A DNA stretch of 64,000 nt from CBDIHP01 sp965279195 (GTDB lineage Bacteria > Planctomycetota > Planctomycetia > Isosphaerales > Isosphaeraceae), in the NCBI GenBank assembly GCA_965279195.1, contig CBDIHP010000047.1, forward strand, positions 1 through 64,000. The letters are read 5' to 3'. The notes below the pieces were generated by a model, which saw only the letters and a program-made list of their open reading frames with translations, was not told the origin of the DNA and did no database searches. The position numbers were made by a program, and so were the translations under genes. Below, piece by piece: positions 1 to 7,848 of this stretch. The stretch's first letter is position 1. Every line of letters starts with the position of its first letter.

Positions 1-1
1 C

Positions 2-1069
2 AACGCCGGCGGCGCGAAGATCACCTTCAGGCTGGTCCGCGACGGCAAGGCCCGGGAGCTGACCGTCGAGGTCCCCGAGAAGCCCCGCGAGGTCGCCGAT
101 GCCTACGAGGTGATCTACGACGCCGTCCCGACGAAGACGGGCAAGGTCCGGACCATCGTCACGAAGCCGAAGAATGCCAAGGGCAAGGTCCCCGCGCTCC
201 TGGTCATCCAGGGCCTGGGGATGTTCACCATGGACCGGCCGCTCAAGGACAAGGCGGGGGTCTATGAAGACGTGATCGAATCCATCGCCTCCTCCGGGTA
301 TGTCACCATGCGGGTCGAGAAGCCCGGCGTGGGCGACAGCGAGGGGGGCCCGGCGGGCGACGTCAACTTCGAGGCCGAGCTCGACGGCTTCCGCCAGGCG
401 CTCAAGGCCCTGAAGGCGTATGACTTCGTCGATGCGAAGAACGTCGTCGTCTTCGGCCACAGCATGGGCGGCGTGATGGGGCCGATCGTCGCCGGCGAGG
501 ACCCGGTCAAGGGCCTGATCGTCTACGGCACCGTGTTCAAGACCTGGACCGAGTACGAGCTGGAGAACGTCCGCCGCCAGATGGCCCTGGCCGGGGCCGA
601 CGCGATCGACATCGACAACTACCTGCGCCAGCATGCTCGATATCTGAACGCCCTGATCGCCGAGAAGAAGGACCCGAAGGCGATCGCCTCGGCCTATCCC
701 GACCTGGCCCCCTTGCTCCGCGAGGCCAGCCCGGATGGCGTGCACATCTACACGCGCCATTACTCGTTCTTCCAGCACCTCGGCAGCCTGAACATGCCCG
801 AGCAGTGGCGGAAGGTCGACACCAACGTCCTGGCCCTCTGGGGCAAGAGCGAATATGTGAGCACCGAGGCCGACCACCGGATGATCGCCGAGTACGTCAA
901 CCGGCACCACGCCGGCAAGGGCACCTTCCTGGCGCTGGACCGCATGGACCACAGCTTCCAGGAGACCGACGGCCCCGAGGACGCCCACCAGTCCGCCGGC
1001 CAGACCAAGACCAACCCCCGCATCAAGGCCGTCCTCAAGGAGTGGCTCGACCGCTGGACCAAGCCCTGA
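2..1069 (+). CDS. Alpha/beta hydrolase with upstream PDZ-like tail, 5' partial
   Basis: The reading frame is open from the first bases of the window, so the gene starts upstream. The GTG at 110 is an internal codon and not a convincing start. The first 25 or so visible residues (GGAKITFRLVRDGKA and a following short strand) resemble the last strands of a PDZ domain. After a linker comes a complete alpha/beta-hydrolase domain with the nucleophile elbow GHSMGG (Ser codon at 461-463), an acidic turn before the C-terminus and a candidate catalytic His in the DRMDHSF segment near the end. The likely role is a serine hydrolase or peptidase of the acyl-peptidase/esterase type, probably exported; the substrate is unknown. 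The stop is followed 12 bp later by a family E inverted repeat. The fold call is strong. The PDZ part is inferred from about 30 residues. Confidence 0.82.
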   Translation, partial: NAGGAKITFRLVRDGKARELTVEVPEKPREVADAYEVIYDAVPTKTGKVRTIVTKPKNAKGKVPALLVIQGLGMFTMDRPLKDKAGVYEDVIESIASSGYVTMRVEKPGVGDSEGGPAGDVNFEAELDGFRQALKALKAYDFVDAKNVVVFGHSMGGVMGPIVAGEDPVKGLIVYGTVFKTWTEYELENVRRQMALAGADAIDIDNYLRQHARYLNALIAEKKDPKAIASAYPDLAPLLREASPDGVHIYTRHYSFFQHLGSLNMPEQWRKVDTNVLALWGKSEYVSTEADHRMIAEYVNRHHAGKGTFLALDRMDHSFQETDGPEDAHQSAGQTKTNPRIKAVLKEWLDRWTKP

Positions 1070-1080
1070 GAATTGAACCC

Positions 1081-1152
1081 GTAGGCGCCGCTGTTGCGGA
1101 CCATTTTCCCTTTCATGATCTCATGAAAATGGTCCGCAATAGCGGACCCTAC
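1081..1152. repeat. Family E inverted repeat, copy 1
   Basis: Imperfect arms of about 27 bases (roughly 24 matching) flank a short centre that is itself palindromic (TCATGA twice). The right arm contains GGTCCGCAATAGCGGACC, identical to the element at 3510-3576. It lies in the convergent gap between the hydrolase and the antitoxin gene, which suggests a bidirectional 3'-end or terminator role. Confidence 0.8.
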
Positions 1153-1181
1153 GGCAAATCCGAATTTCAGCAAATGCCGTT

Positions 1182-1478
1182 TCAGGGCGATGGCGGCAGA
1201 TCCAGCTCGCGACCGATCTCGTCGAACGCCTCATCGATCGGCTGGACACGCCCCGCGTCGATATCGGCAAGTCCCCTACGGATGCCTTCGACGGCCCGCC
1301 CCTCCTCGGCCAGTTCCTCCAGCCGGCGATACGACTCGGCGTCCTGGACGATCAGGACCGCCTCGCCATCGACGGTCAGGCGTATCGGCTCCCCAGACCC
1401 CTTGAGCTGCCGGACGAACTCAGGGAGACGCCCCCCGATCTCGTCCCAGGACTGAATGTCACGGCTCGTTCCCATCAC
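1182..1478 (-). CDS. Phd/YefM-type antitoxin, apparently without a toxin partner
   Basis: The 98-residue protein has the compact Phd/YefM layout. An N-terminal DNA-binding half carries LPEFVRQLKGSGEPIRLTVDGEAVLIVQDAESYRRL, with the typical 'x-V-x-x-x-G-x-P-x-x-L/V' strand and the 'D-x-x-S/E-Y-x-x-L' helix. An acidic C-terminal half would bind a toxin. Family members repress their own operon and neutralise a RelE, Doc or PIN toxin encoded next to them. Here the 100 bp downstream hold only a repeat and no partner ORF, and about 700 bp upstream have no gene. It is therefore an orphan antitoxin, possibly acting in trans or as a plain repressor. ATG at 1478 or the adjacent ATG at 1475 could start translation. 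Confidence 0.75.
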   Translation of the reverse strand: MMGTSRDIQSWDEIGGRLPEFVRQLKGSGEPIRLTVDGEAVLIVQDAESYRRLEELAEEGRAVEGIRRGLADIDAGRVQPIDEAFDEIGRELDLPPSP

Positions 1479-1579
1479 GACCTCCTCTCACTCGCGCAGG
1501 TCGCCCCCAAGCGATCGTACACCGCCGCCGCCTCTACGACGATCGTCCGAAGCTCACTAACGGCCGAAAAACCCGAAAG

Positions 1580-1885
1580 TCGAAACGAAGCCATTTCGCC
1601 CCAACATGCGATCCGGTCAGGCGTTAACCCCGATCATTCCCGACGCCCCTCCCGGCCGGTGGGTGGCCGACCCGCGCCCTCGACGAGAGCCGTCAGACAC
1701 GCCGGTCATCCCTGGCGATCGCCCGATTTCGGCGCGAACGGCAAAATGACGGAACGAAGCCAGTTCCACATAACCCACGACATCATCTCGTCTTAACTGC
1801 CAACATTCGGCATCCGCCCTTCGTCGTACCCCGGGCCCGCCGACCTTCCCCGGCCATCCGATCGAACGAACCCAATTTCCCCGGA
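1580..1885. repeat. Three degenerate copies of an ACGAAGCCA-type motif
   Basis: Related 20-25 base segments start near 1580 (CGAAACGAAGCCATTTCGCC), 1750 (GGAACGAAGCCAGTTCCAC) and 1861 (TCGAACGAACCCAATTTCC). All have the same orientation and share a core of ACGAA-n-CCA-n-TT. Spacing is about 170 and 110 bp. This may be a dispersed repeat family or the remains of a decayed tandem array. No function is visible. Confidence 0.4.
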
Positions 1886-2026
1886 TTGCCAAAGAGCCGA
1901 GACGCGCGTGACCGCGTCCCTCTTCCATGATTAGGGGGACAAGGGCCCAGGACGTTGGGGAATTCCCGGGGAATCCGGATCGCAGAGTCCGCCTATCGCG
2001 ATCGCGACGATTCTGCGGGTCGCGTG

Positions 2027-2163
2027 TTTTGGAGTGCGGGGAGAAGCTGCCGCTTCCTGGCGAGACGGGGGGCAGGAGGGCGGGCCGGTGGACGATCGGT
2101 CGCGGACGGACCGGGCCATCCGTGGCCTGTCGAACGCGGCAGCCGGACTGCCACACTCCAAAT
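2027..2163. repeat. Family B inverted repeat, degenerate copy
   Basis: The left end reads TTTTGGAGTGCGGGGAG and the right end ACTGCCACACTCCAAA, an inverted pair with a gap of about 90 bp. Each arm can also fold on itself (GAAGC...GCTTC and GGCAG...CTGCC). It lies 20 bp past the stop of the TPR membrane protein gene. Confidence 0.65.
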
Positions 2164-2183
2164 CCAAAGGGGGGGTGGTCTGA

Positions 2184-3494
2184 TTACGAGCGGGAGCGTT
2201 CGTAGGTGCGGAGTACCATCGGCAGCCAGGTGGAGAAGACGCAGCCGAAGAAGTAGGTGGAGACGCAGGACGACATCCACTCCCTCAGGTCGGCGCCGGC
2301 GGGGAGGAGGCCGGGGGCCATCGGGAGCACGAAGATCGCCAGGCCCACGAGGCCGAGGGCGCCGGCGGCGAGCGCGGCGATCTGGCGGGGGCGGCCACGG
2401 CCGACGTTGAAGACGGCCATCAGGGGGAACAGGAACATCCCCGTCACCATCGCGATCCCCAGCGCGAAGTCGCCCAGGGGATCGGGCCCGAAGAAGCCGG
2501 CCGCGAGCATGAGGATCGTCACGAACAGGAATCCGCCGATCCAGTTCGACTCCACCCGCTGCTCGGGCGACAGCGCCAGGCGGCCGAACTTGTTGAAACG
2601 TAAGAGCGTGTTGAACAGCGGGCTGGCGACCCAGGTCAGCAGGATGACGCCGAGGAAGGCGATCCGGATCGTCCCGGTGTACGGGGCCATCGCGGGGAAG
2701 CTGGCCGCGAGGTTCGCCAGGAGGTTCTGGCCGAACACCAGGCCGAGCATGAACAGCCACTGGATCCGCGTCTGCTGGCGGCCGATCCACAGGTAATAGC
2801 GCAGGAGGAGGCGGTAGACGAGGTGCCGGGACTTGAGCGACTCGATGATGCCCGCGCGGGCCCATTCGTCGGTCGGGTCGAGCCGGAGGGCCTCGCGGAA
2901 GTGCTCCATCGCCTTCGCGTGGTCGCCCTGATGGAGCAGGGCCCAGCCCATGTTGGCGTGGGTCCAGGCGTCCTCGGGGTCGCGTTCTAGGGCGGCGTCG
3001 ATGGTCTTGAACGCCTGGTCCTTCTCGCCGAGGTTGACAAGCGCCATGGCCCGCAGGTTGAGGCACTGGGCGTGCTCGGGCTCGATCTGGAGCCCCTGCT
3101 CGGCGGCCTCGCGCGCGGCGGTCCAGTCGCGGCGGAGGAAGAGGATCGAGGCGAGGAGCGCGAAGGCGCCGGGGTCGCCGGAGTCGAGCGAGATGGCCAT
3201 CCGCGCGGAGGCCTCGGCCTCGCGGAGTTGCTTGCGGCCGCGCAGGGCGCCGGCCTTCGCCTGGTGGCCGAGCGACTGCAACGGGTCCAGGCGGATCGCC
3301 TCGTCGGCCTCGCGCTCGGCGTCCTCGAACAGGTCGCGGCTGGCCAGGCAGAGGCTCAGGAACGCGTGGGCCCACGAGTTATCCGGCTCGACCGACAGCT
3401 GCCGGCGCAGCTCCGTCTCCGCCAGGTCATACCGCCCCTGGCCGAGGAGCACCATCGCACGCTGGAGGGATTCGCTCATGTTGAGGTCCGCCAT
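2184..3494 (-). CDS. TPR-repeat multi-pass membrane protein
   Basis: 436 residues from the ATG at 3494 (MADLNMSES). A longer frame to 3563 exists, but its 23 extra residues are encoded by the family E repeat, so I reject it. Residues 1 to about 205 are five to six TPR-like helical repeats with phrases such as WAHAFLSLCLA, EAIRLDPLQSLGHQAKA and AWTHANMGWALLHQGDHAKA. The remaining 230 residues contain about five or six hydrophobic segments. The TPR part probably faces the cytoplasm and binds a protein partner; the membrane part is unassigned. It is co-directional with the TPR-AAA gene upstream, separated only by the family E repeat. Both carry TPRs and may work together, which is inference. Confidence 0.8.
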   Translation of the reverse strand: MADLNMSESLQRAMVLLGQGRYDLAETELRRQLSVEPDNSWAHAFLSLCLASRDLFEDAEREADEAIRLDPLQSLGHQAKAGALRGRKQLREAEASARMAISLDSGDPGAFALLASILFLRRDWTAAREAAEQGLQIEPEHAQCLNLRAMALVNLGEKDQAFKTIDAALERDPEDAWTHANMGWALLHQGDHAKAMEHFREALRLDPTDEWARAGIIESLKSRHLVYRLLLRYYLWIGRQQTRIQWLFMLGLVFGQNLLANLAASFPAMAPYTGTIRIAFLGVILLTWVASPLFNTLLRFNKFGRLALSPEQRVESNWIGGFLFVTILMLAAGFFGPDPLGDFALGIAMVTGMFLFPLMAVFNVGRGRPRQIAALAAGALGLVGLAIFVLPMAPGLLPAGADLREWMSSCVSTYFFGCVFSTWLPMVLRTYERSRS

Positions 3495-3509
3495 GCGGAC
3501 CGTTCTCTC

Positions 3510-3576
3510 GTAGGGTCCGCTATTGCGGACCGGGGATGAATGACGAGGCAAGATGGTCCGCAATAGCGGACCCTAC
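3510..3576. repeat. Family E inverted repeat, copy 2 (perfect arms)
   Basis: Two 22-base arms at 3510-3531 and 3555-3576 are exact reverse complements, each with the core GGTCCGC-n4-GCGGACC and an outer GTAGG end. The spacer is 23 bp. The right arm overlaps the 3' end of the AAA ATPase gene and supplies its TAG stop codon (3573-3575). Confidence 0.9.
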
Positions 3577-4976
3577 AGCTTCATGAATTTGATCACGTCG
3601 TCATACATGCCGCCCTGGTTGGAATAGAGGGCGTAGTTCCGGGCGGTGGCGAACCACTCGCGGGTGGTGGGCTTGAGGGAGGCGGCGGAGGCGAGGAGGT
3701 CCTTGGTGGAGAGCGGCTTGGGGACGCCCGCCTTGAGGGCCTCGCGGAGCTTGGACTCGACGGCGACGTCGATCACGGCCTTGAGGTCGGCGCCCGAGAA
3801 TTGTTCGGTCTTCTTGGCGACCTGTTCGAAGTCGATGTCGAGCGCGGGCTTGTCGCGGCACATCAGCTTGAGGATCTGCGCGCGGGCGGCCCGGTCGGGC
3901 GGCGGCACGAACAGGATGCGGTCGAACCGGCCGGGGCGGCGGAAGGCCGGGTCGAGGTGCCAGGGGGCGTTGGTGGCGGCGAGGATCAGCACGCCCTCGT
4001 TGCGGCCCTGGATGCCGTCGGTCTCGGACAGGAACTGGTTGATCAGTTGCCGCCCGCCGCTGCTGCCCCGGAGGTCGGCGCGATTGGCCGCGAGGGCGTC
4101 GACCTCGTCGAAGAAGAGGACGCAGGGGCGGTTGGCGCGGGCCTGTTCGAAGACCCCGTGGAGGTTCTTCTCGCTGTTGCCGACCCACATTTCGAGGATG
4201 TCGTTGATGCCGACGGCGAGGAAGCTCGACTGGATCTCGCCGGCCGTGGCCCTGGCGAGATAGGTCTTGCCGCAGCCCGGGGGGCCGTAGAGCAGGATGC
4301 CGCCGCCGACGGGCTTGCCGTAGGCGCGATAGAGCTCGGGGTGGGCGAGCGGGTGGATGATCTTGAGCCGGATCTCTTCCTTGAGCGGCTCCATGCCGCC
4401 GACGTCGGCGAACCGCAGGGCGGGGCGTTCCAGCTCCAGCTCGTGCTCGCTGGGGGTGTCCATCCAGGCCTCGCGCATCCGGCCGGCGACGATCTCGCTG
4501 GAGGAGGAGTCGTCGAGCCCGCCGAGCCAGTCGGGGGGCTCGGACTCGGGTTCGGGCTCGGGGCGTGCGGGCTCGGCGACGCCCAGGCGGGAGGCGAGTT
4601 CCTCGTCGGCGACCGAGCGATCGCGCTCGACCCCCTTGCGATAATAGGCCGCGGCCTCGGAGAGTTCGCCGCCGCGGGCGAGGAGCCGGGCGAGGCTGAC
4701 GAAGGCCAGGGCGGGGGCCTCGGGGTGCTTGACGGCGTCCTCGAGGATGACGAGCGCGTGGGTCCCCTTGTCCTGGCGGGCGAAGGCGTTCGCCAGGCCG
4801 ACCTTGAGGCCGACGTCGTCGGGCGCGAGGTTCAACGCCGCGCGGAATTCGGCCTCGGCCTCGTCGGGGCGACCGAACGCGAGCAGGCTCTCGGCCAGGT
4901 GCCTGCGCAGGGGGAGATTGTCGGGCGAGAGCCGCAGGGCCTCGCGCAACGCCTGGAGCGTCTGTTCGCCGGTCAC
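3573..4976 (-). CDS. TPR-AAA+ ATPase
   Basis: 467 residues starting at GTG 4976. Residues 1 to about 125 form three to four TPR repeats. A low-complexity Pro/Glu linker follows (about 135-150). Residues 190-360 are a classic AAA module close to the Cdc48/FtsH/spastin group: Walker A GPPGCGKT (231-238), Walker B VLFFDEVDA (286-294), sensor-1 LAATN (332-336) and the arginine-finger region FRRPGRFDR (345-353). An AAA lid with FSGADLKAVID follows. Such enzymes use ATP to remodel or unfold proteins, with the TPR part selecting the client. The protein is soluble. The stop codon lies inside a family E repeat. It is divergent from the enolase-superfamily gene with a 188 bp gap. Confidence 0.9.
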   Translation of the reverse strand: MTGEQTLQALREALRLSPDNLPLRRHLAESLLAFGRPDEAEAEFRAALNLAPDDVGLKVGLANAFARQDKGTHALVILEDAVKHPEAPALAFVSLARLLARGGELSEAAAYYRKGVERDRSVADEELASRLGVAEPARPEPEPESEPPDWLGGLDDSSSSEIVAGRMREAWMDTPSEHELELERPALRFADVGGMEPLKEEIRLKIIHPLAHPELYRAYGKPVGGGILLYGPPGCGKTYLARATAGEIQSSFLAVGINDILEMWVGNSEKNLHGVFEQARANRPCVLFFDEVDALAANRADLRGSSGGRQLINQFLSETDGIQGRNEGVLILAATNAPWHLDPAFRRPGRFDRILFVPPPDRAARAQILKLMCRDKPALDIDFEQVAKKTEQFSGADLKAVIDVAVESKLREALKAGVPKPLSTKDLLASAASLKPTTREWFATARNYALYSNQGGMYDDVIKFMKL

Positions 4977-5164
4977 CGATCTCGCCCCCTTCTCGCCCGT
5001 CCGCCCGAGTCACAATCCTTCGATGGTACGGCCATGGCGCCTCGGGCGTCAAGGATCCGCAACGGCCGCGGTGCCTCCCGGCCTGAACACTTCCCAAGGC
5101 CGCCGGCAGGCTCTATCCTCGTCCCAGGCTTCAACGTAACTCGCGTCGACCGAGCACACCCGCC

Positions 5165-6571
5165 ATGCCCAAGCCGACCGACATCCGCTGCGTCTCCGCC
5201 GCGCTCTACTTCCTCCCCATCGCCACGCGGATGCCTCTCAAGTTCGGGCCCGAGGTCACCACGCACGTCACCTGCGCACGGGTGCGGGTGACCGTCGAGG
5301 ACGCCAACGGCAAGCGGGCCGACGGCTGGGGCGAGACCCCGCTGTCCGTCCAGTGGGTCTGGCCGAGCAGTCTGAGCTACGAGGCGCGGCACGACGTCCT
5401 GAAGGGCCTGGCGCAGAAGCTCGTCCCCGCCTGGGCGGCGTTCGAGACCACGGGGCACCCGTTCGAGATCGGCCACGCGTTCCTGCAGGAAGTGCTGCCC
5501 GACCTGCTCGACGAGATCAACAACCCCCGCAAGGCCGAGGGGCAGGAGGAGATGCCCTGGCTGGCCGCCCTGGTGTGCAACTCCGCCTTCGACCTGGCGC
5601 TCCACGACGCCTTCGGGGTCCTGCACGAGGTCCCCACCTACAACACCTACAACGCCGAATACTTAAGCAAGGACCTGTCGAACTACCTCGAACCGGCCGA
5701 GGAGTCGGGCGTGTCGTTCGTCGGCAAGTATCCCGAGGATTACCTGGTCCGGCCCACGCCCGACGTCCTGCCCGCCTGGCACCTCGTCGGCGGCAAGGAC
5801 CCGATCTCGCCCGCCGAGTTGACCGGCTCCGAGCCCGATGACGGCTACCCGGTCCTCCTGCGCGACTGGATCCGCCGCGACGGCCTGACCTGCCTCAAGG
5901 TGAAACTCCGGGGCGACGACGACGCCTGGGACTACAGCCGCCTGGTCGAGATCGGCAAGATCGCGGTCGAGGAGGGGGTCGACTGGCTGACCACCGACTT
6001 CAACTGCACGGTGCAGGAGCCGGGGTACGTCAACACGATCCTCGACCGGCTGATGGTCGAGTACCCGCGCCTTTACGGGATGATCCTCTACGTCGAGCAG
6101 CCGTTCCCCTACGACCTGGAGCACCACCGGATCGACGTCCACAGCGTATCGGCGCGCAAGCCGTTGTTCATGGACGAATCGGCCCACGACTGGCCGCTGG
6201 TGAAGCTCGGCCGCTCGCTCGGCTGGACCGGCGTGGCGCTCAAGACGTGCAAGACCCAGACGGGTGCCCTGCTGAGCCTCTGCTGGGCCAAGGCCCACGG
6301 CATGACCCTGATGGTCCAGGATCTGACCAACCCCATGCTGGCGCAGATCCCCCACGTCCTGCTGGCGGCCCACGCGGGGACGATCCGTGGGGTCGAGACC
6401 AACGGCATGCAGTTCTACCCCGAGGCGTCGCTGCCCGAGGCGCAGGTCCATCCCGGCCTCTACCGCCGCGAGGCCGGCATGCTCGACCTCTCCACCATCG
6501 ACGGCGCCGGCTTCGGCTACCGCGTCTCGGAGATCGCCCGCAACCTCCCCGAGCCGGCCGCCACGGCGTAA
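5165..6571 (+). CDS. Enolase-superfamily enzyme (mandelate racemase / muconate lactonizing type)
   Basis: 468 residues. The barrel carries the superfamily catalytic set: LKVKLRG gives the Lys pair (245, 247), TTDFN a metal Asp (278), LYVEQPF a metal Glu (311), FMDESAHDW the third acidic ligand (337/338) and VALKTCKTQTG the opposite-face Lys (360). These enzymes abstract an alpha-proton from a carboxylate under Mg2+ assistance. The Lys/Lys arrangement fits the muconate-lactonizing/dipeptide-epimerase subgroup. The N-terminal domain and a long insert (about 160-235) make it larger than the usual 350-400 residues, so the substrate cannot be named. It is probably cytoplasmic as no signal peptide is seen. 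Divergent from the AAA gene. Confidence 0.85.
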   Translation: MPKPTDIRCVSAALYFLPIATRMPLKFGPEVTTHVTCARVRVTVEDANGKRADGWGETPLSVQWVWPSSLSYEARHDVLKGLAQKLVPAWAAFETTGHPFEIGHAFLQEVLPDLLDEINNPRKAEGQEEMPWLAALVCNSAFDLALHDAFGVLHEVPTYNTYNAEYLSKDLSNYLEPAEESGVSFVGKYPEDYLVRPTPDVLPAWHLVGGKDPISPAELTGSEPDDGYPVLLRDWIRRDGLTCLKVKLRGDDDAWDYSRLVEIGKIAVEEGVDWLTTDFNCTVQEPGYVNTILDRLMVEYPRLYGMILYVEQPFPYDLEHHRIDVHSVSARKPLFMDESAHDWPLVKLGRSLGWTGVALKTCKTQTGALLSLCWAKAHGMTLMVQDLTNPMLAQIPHVLLAAHAGTIRGVETNGMQFYPEASLPEAQVHPGLYRREAGMLDLSTIDGAGFGYRVSEIARNLPEPAATA

Positions 6572-6572
6572 C

Positions 6573-6694
6573 CCTTTGGAGTGCGGCAGCCAGGCTGCCG
6601 CGTTCGGTGGATCAGACGCCCTGGATATGCGGGGCGTTTCGGTTTTCTGCGGTCGCCCCCTGGAAAGCGGCAGCCTGGCTGCCGCACTCCAAAG
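6573..6694. repeat. Family B inverted repeat
   Basis: It starts right after the TAA of the enolase-family gene. The left arm begins CTTTGGAGTGCGGCAGCC and the right arm ends GGCTGCCGCACTCCAAAG. About 28 bases pair, and each arm has its own hairpin CGGCAGC-n3-GCTGCCG. The right arm ends 6 bp before the stop of the small membrane-protein gene on the other strand, so the element fills a convergent gap. Confidence 0.85.
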
Positions 6695-6699
6695 CGACC

Positions 6700-6837
6700 T
6701 CAGCCCCGCATCGCCCAGGCGCCCCAGGCGAGGGCGCCGAGCCAGGCCATGCCCTTGAGGAAGAAGAACGCGAACCCCGCCGCGCCGAGCTTCGCGTAAC
6801 GGTTCTGGAAAACCGTGCCGTAGACTGGAGACGACAT
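6700..6837 (-). CDS. Small membrane protein, 45 residues
   Basis: A short ORF starting at ATG 6837 and preceded by a strong ribosome-binding site (GGGAGG, about 7 bases before the start). The protein MSSPVYGTVFQNRYAKLGAA has a hydrophilic start, then one or two hydrophobic stretches (FAFFFLKGMAWLGALAWGAW). The longer frame to 6918 has no supporting ribosome-binding site and encodes an unlikely leader. Function unknown. The good ribosome-binding site and the end of the frame just inside the repeat boundary argue that it is a real gene. Confidence 0.65.
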   Translation of the reverse strand: MSSPVYGTVFQNRYAKLGAAGFAFFFLKGMAWLGALAWGAWAMRG

Positions 6838-7148
6838 CGTCAATCCTCCCCGCCCGATCGAATGGGCATGCCCCGAAGCGATCACTCCCGGCGCGACGTC
6901 GCGCATCGGGCGAGGCACGGCACGAGTATAGCCGCCCAGGGGAGACTCGGGGCGCCGCCGGCGCCGAGGTCGTTGCCCCGGCTCATCGGCGTGTCATCCG
7001 CCGCGAACCCCTGTTCGGGCCGGCGAACACCACACCGGCGCCGCACGCGTCTGGACAGCCCGCGATCGCCCGCCCTATCATCGCCCGACGCGCATCCCGC
7101 GGGATCGCGACCGTCCATACTATCCGGAACCCCTCGCAAAACACCACC
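6838..7148. promoter_or_regulatory. Divergent intergenic region upstream of the Fae-like gene
   Basis: 311 bp between the small membrane protein (minus strand) and the Fae-like gene (plus strand). A possible sigma70-type promoter for the latter is TGGACA (7052-7057), 18 bp spacer, TATCAT (7076-7081). That would leave a leader of about 60 bases. No hairpin or repeat family was recognised here. The promoter is a pattern match only. Confidence 0.3.
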
Positions 7149-7697
7149 ATGAGCGAACGCATCGTCCTGCGCACCGGCGAGGCCCTCGTCGAAGGCGACG
7201 CCGATTACCTCTGCGCCGAGCCCGAAGTCGTCATCGGCGAGCTCGACGGCCCCGTCGGCCACGCGCTGGCGAACCTGATCGGCGACCAGGTCAAGGGCCA
7301 CACGAAGGTCTTCGCGATCCTCAACTCCGACGTCCAGGTCCGGCCCGCGACGGTCATGGTCTCGAAGGTGACCGTCAAGGACGCCGCCTACACCAACATC
7401 CTCATGGGCACCGTCCAGGCCGCCATCGCCCACGGCGTCCTCGACAGCGTCCGCTCGGGCGTGATCCCGAAGGACAAGGTGAACGACCTCGGCATCATCT
7501 ACTCGGTCTGGCTCGACCCCTCCGTCGCCAAGTCCGACGACATCGACCACAAGGCCCTCTTCGACGTCCACCGCGAGGCCACCGTCAAGGTCATCAGGAA
7601 GGCCCTCAACCACGAGCCCAGGATCGACTGGCTCCTCGAGAACCAGGACAAGGTCGAGCACTACTTCCACAAGCTCGGCATCGAAGGCGAGCTTTGA
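7149..7697 (+). CDS. Formaldehyde-activating-enzyme (Fae) family protein
   Basis: 182 residues, close to the 170-residue length of methylotroph Fae. It matches the family along its whole length: GEALVEGD near the N-terminus, SKVTVKDA in the middle (Fae has NKVTINDA), AIAHGVLDSVRSGVIPKDK (Fae: AVAEGIIP) and REATVKVIRKALNHEP (Fae: EATKLSIQRAVNGEP). Fae condenses formaldehyde with tetrahydromethanopterin, and planctomycetes are known to carry this C1 pathway. The position of the proposed catalytic His of Methylobacterium Fae (AHIDLIIG) appears here as AEPEVVIG (Glu24), so activity may be lost or changed. No other C1 gene is in the window. Start at ATG 7149; no clear ribosome-binding site. Confidence 0.85.
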   Translation: MSERIVLRTGEALVEGDADYLCAEPEVVIGELDGPVGHALANLIGDQVKGHTKVFAILNSDVQVRPATVMVSKVTVKDAAYTNILMGTVQAAIAHGVLDSVRSGVIPKDKVNDLGIIYSVWLDPSVAKSDDIDHKALFDVHREATVKVIRKALNHEPRIDWLLENQDKVEHYFHKLGIEGEL

Positions 7698-7704
7698 ACC
7701 ATCC

Positions 7705-7834
7705 GTAGGTGTGGTGCCTCGCGAACCGACGGGCCGCGAGGCCCCGCACCGATGGACGCAATCGATATCACGGATCGCCCGCGCACGGTCGCAATCGGTG
7801 CGGAGGCCGCGAGGGCGCGGCCACCACACCCTAC
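7705..7834. repeat. Family A inverted repeat, copy 1
   Basis: Two half-elements face each other. The left begins GTAGGTGTGGTGCCTCGCG and the right ends CCACCACACCCTAC. The left half has the hairpin GCCTCGCG-n11 type also seen at 11704-11819. It lies 7 bp after the Fae-like stop and ends 14 bp before the next start. Confidence 0.8.
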
Positions 7835-7848
7835 CATGGAACCCGATC

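Larger units (their letters stand above)
1479..2183. other. Intergenic region without a convincing gene
   Basis: About 700 bp with no reading frame that looks like a real protein; the ORFs present are arginine/proline-rich shadows. It holds three related short motifs (1580-1885) and one family B inverted repeat (2027-2163). The base composition is mixed, with short A/T-containing stretches around 1560-1610 and 1740-1800. Confidence 0.6.

Noticed and set aside
1617..2156. 179-codon minus-strand open frame in the region upstream of the antitoxin
   Set aside because: Composition is Arg/Pro/Gly-rich, it crosses a family B repeat and has no recognisable segment or ribosome-binding site.
3801..5291. 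A 496-codon plus-strand open frame rich in Gly, Glu, Asp and Leu
   Set aside because: It is the antisense shadow of the AAA ATPase gene, and the composition is typical of high-GC third-position effects.
7705..7848. Longer N-terminus for the metallopeptidase
   Set aside because: The extra 46 residues are translated family A repeat and precede an obvious signal peptide.
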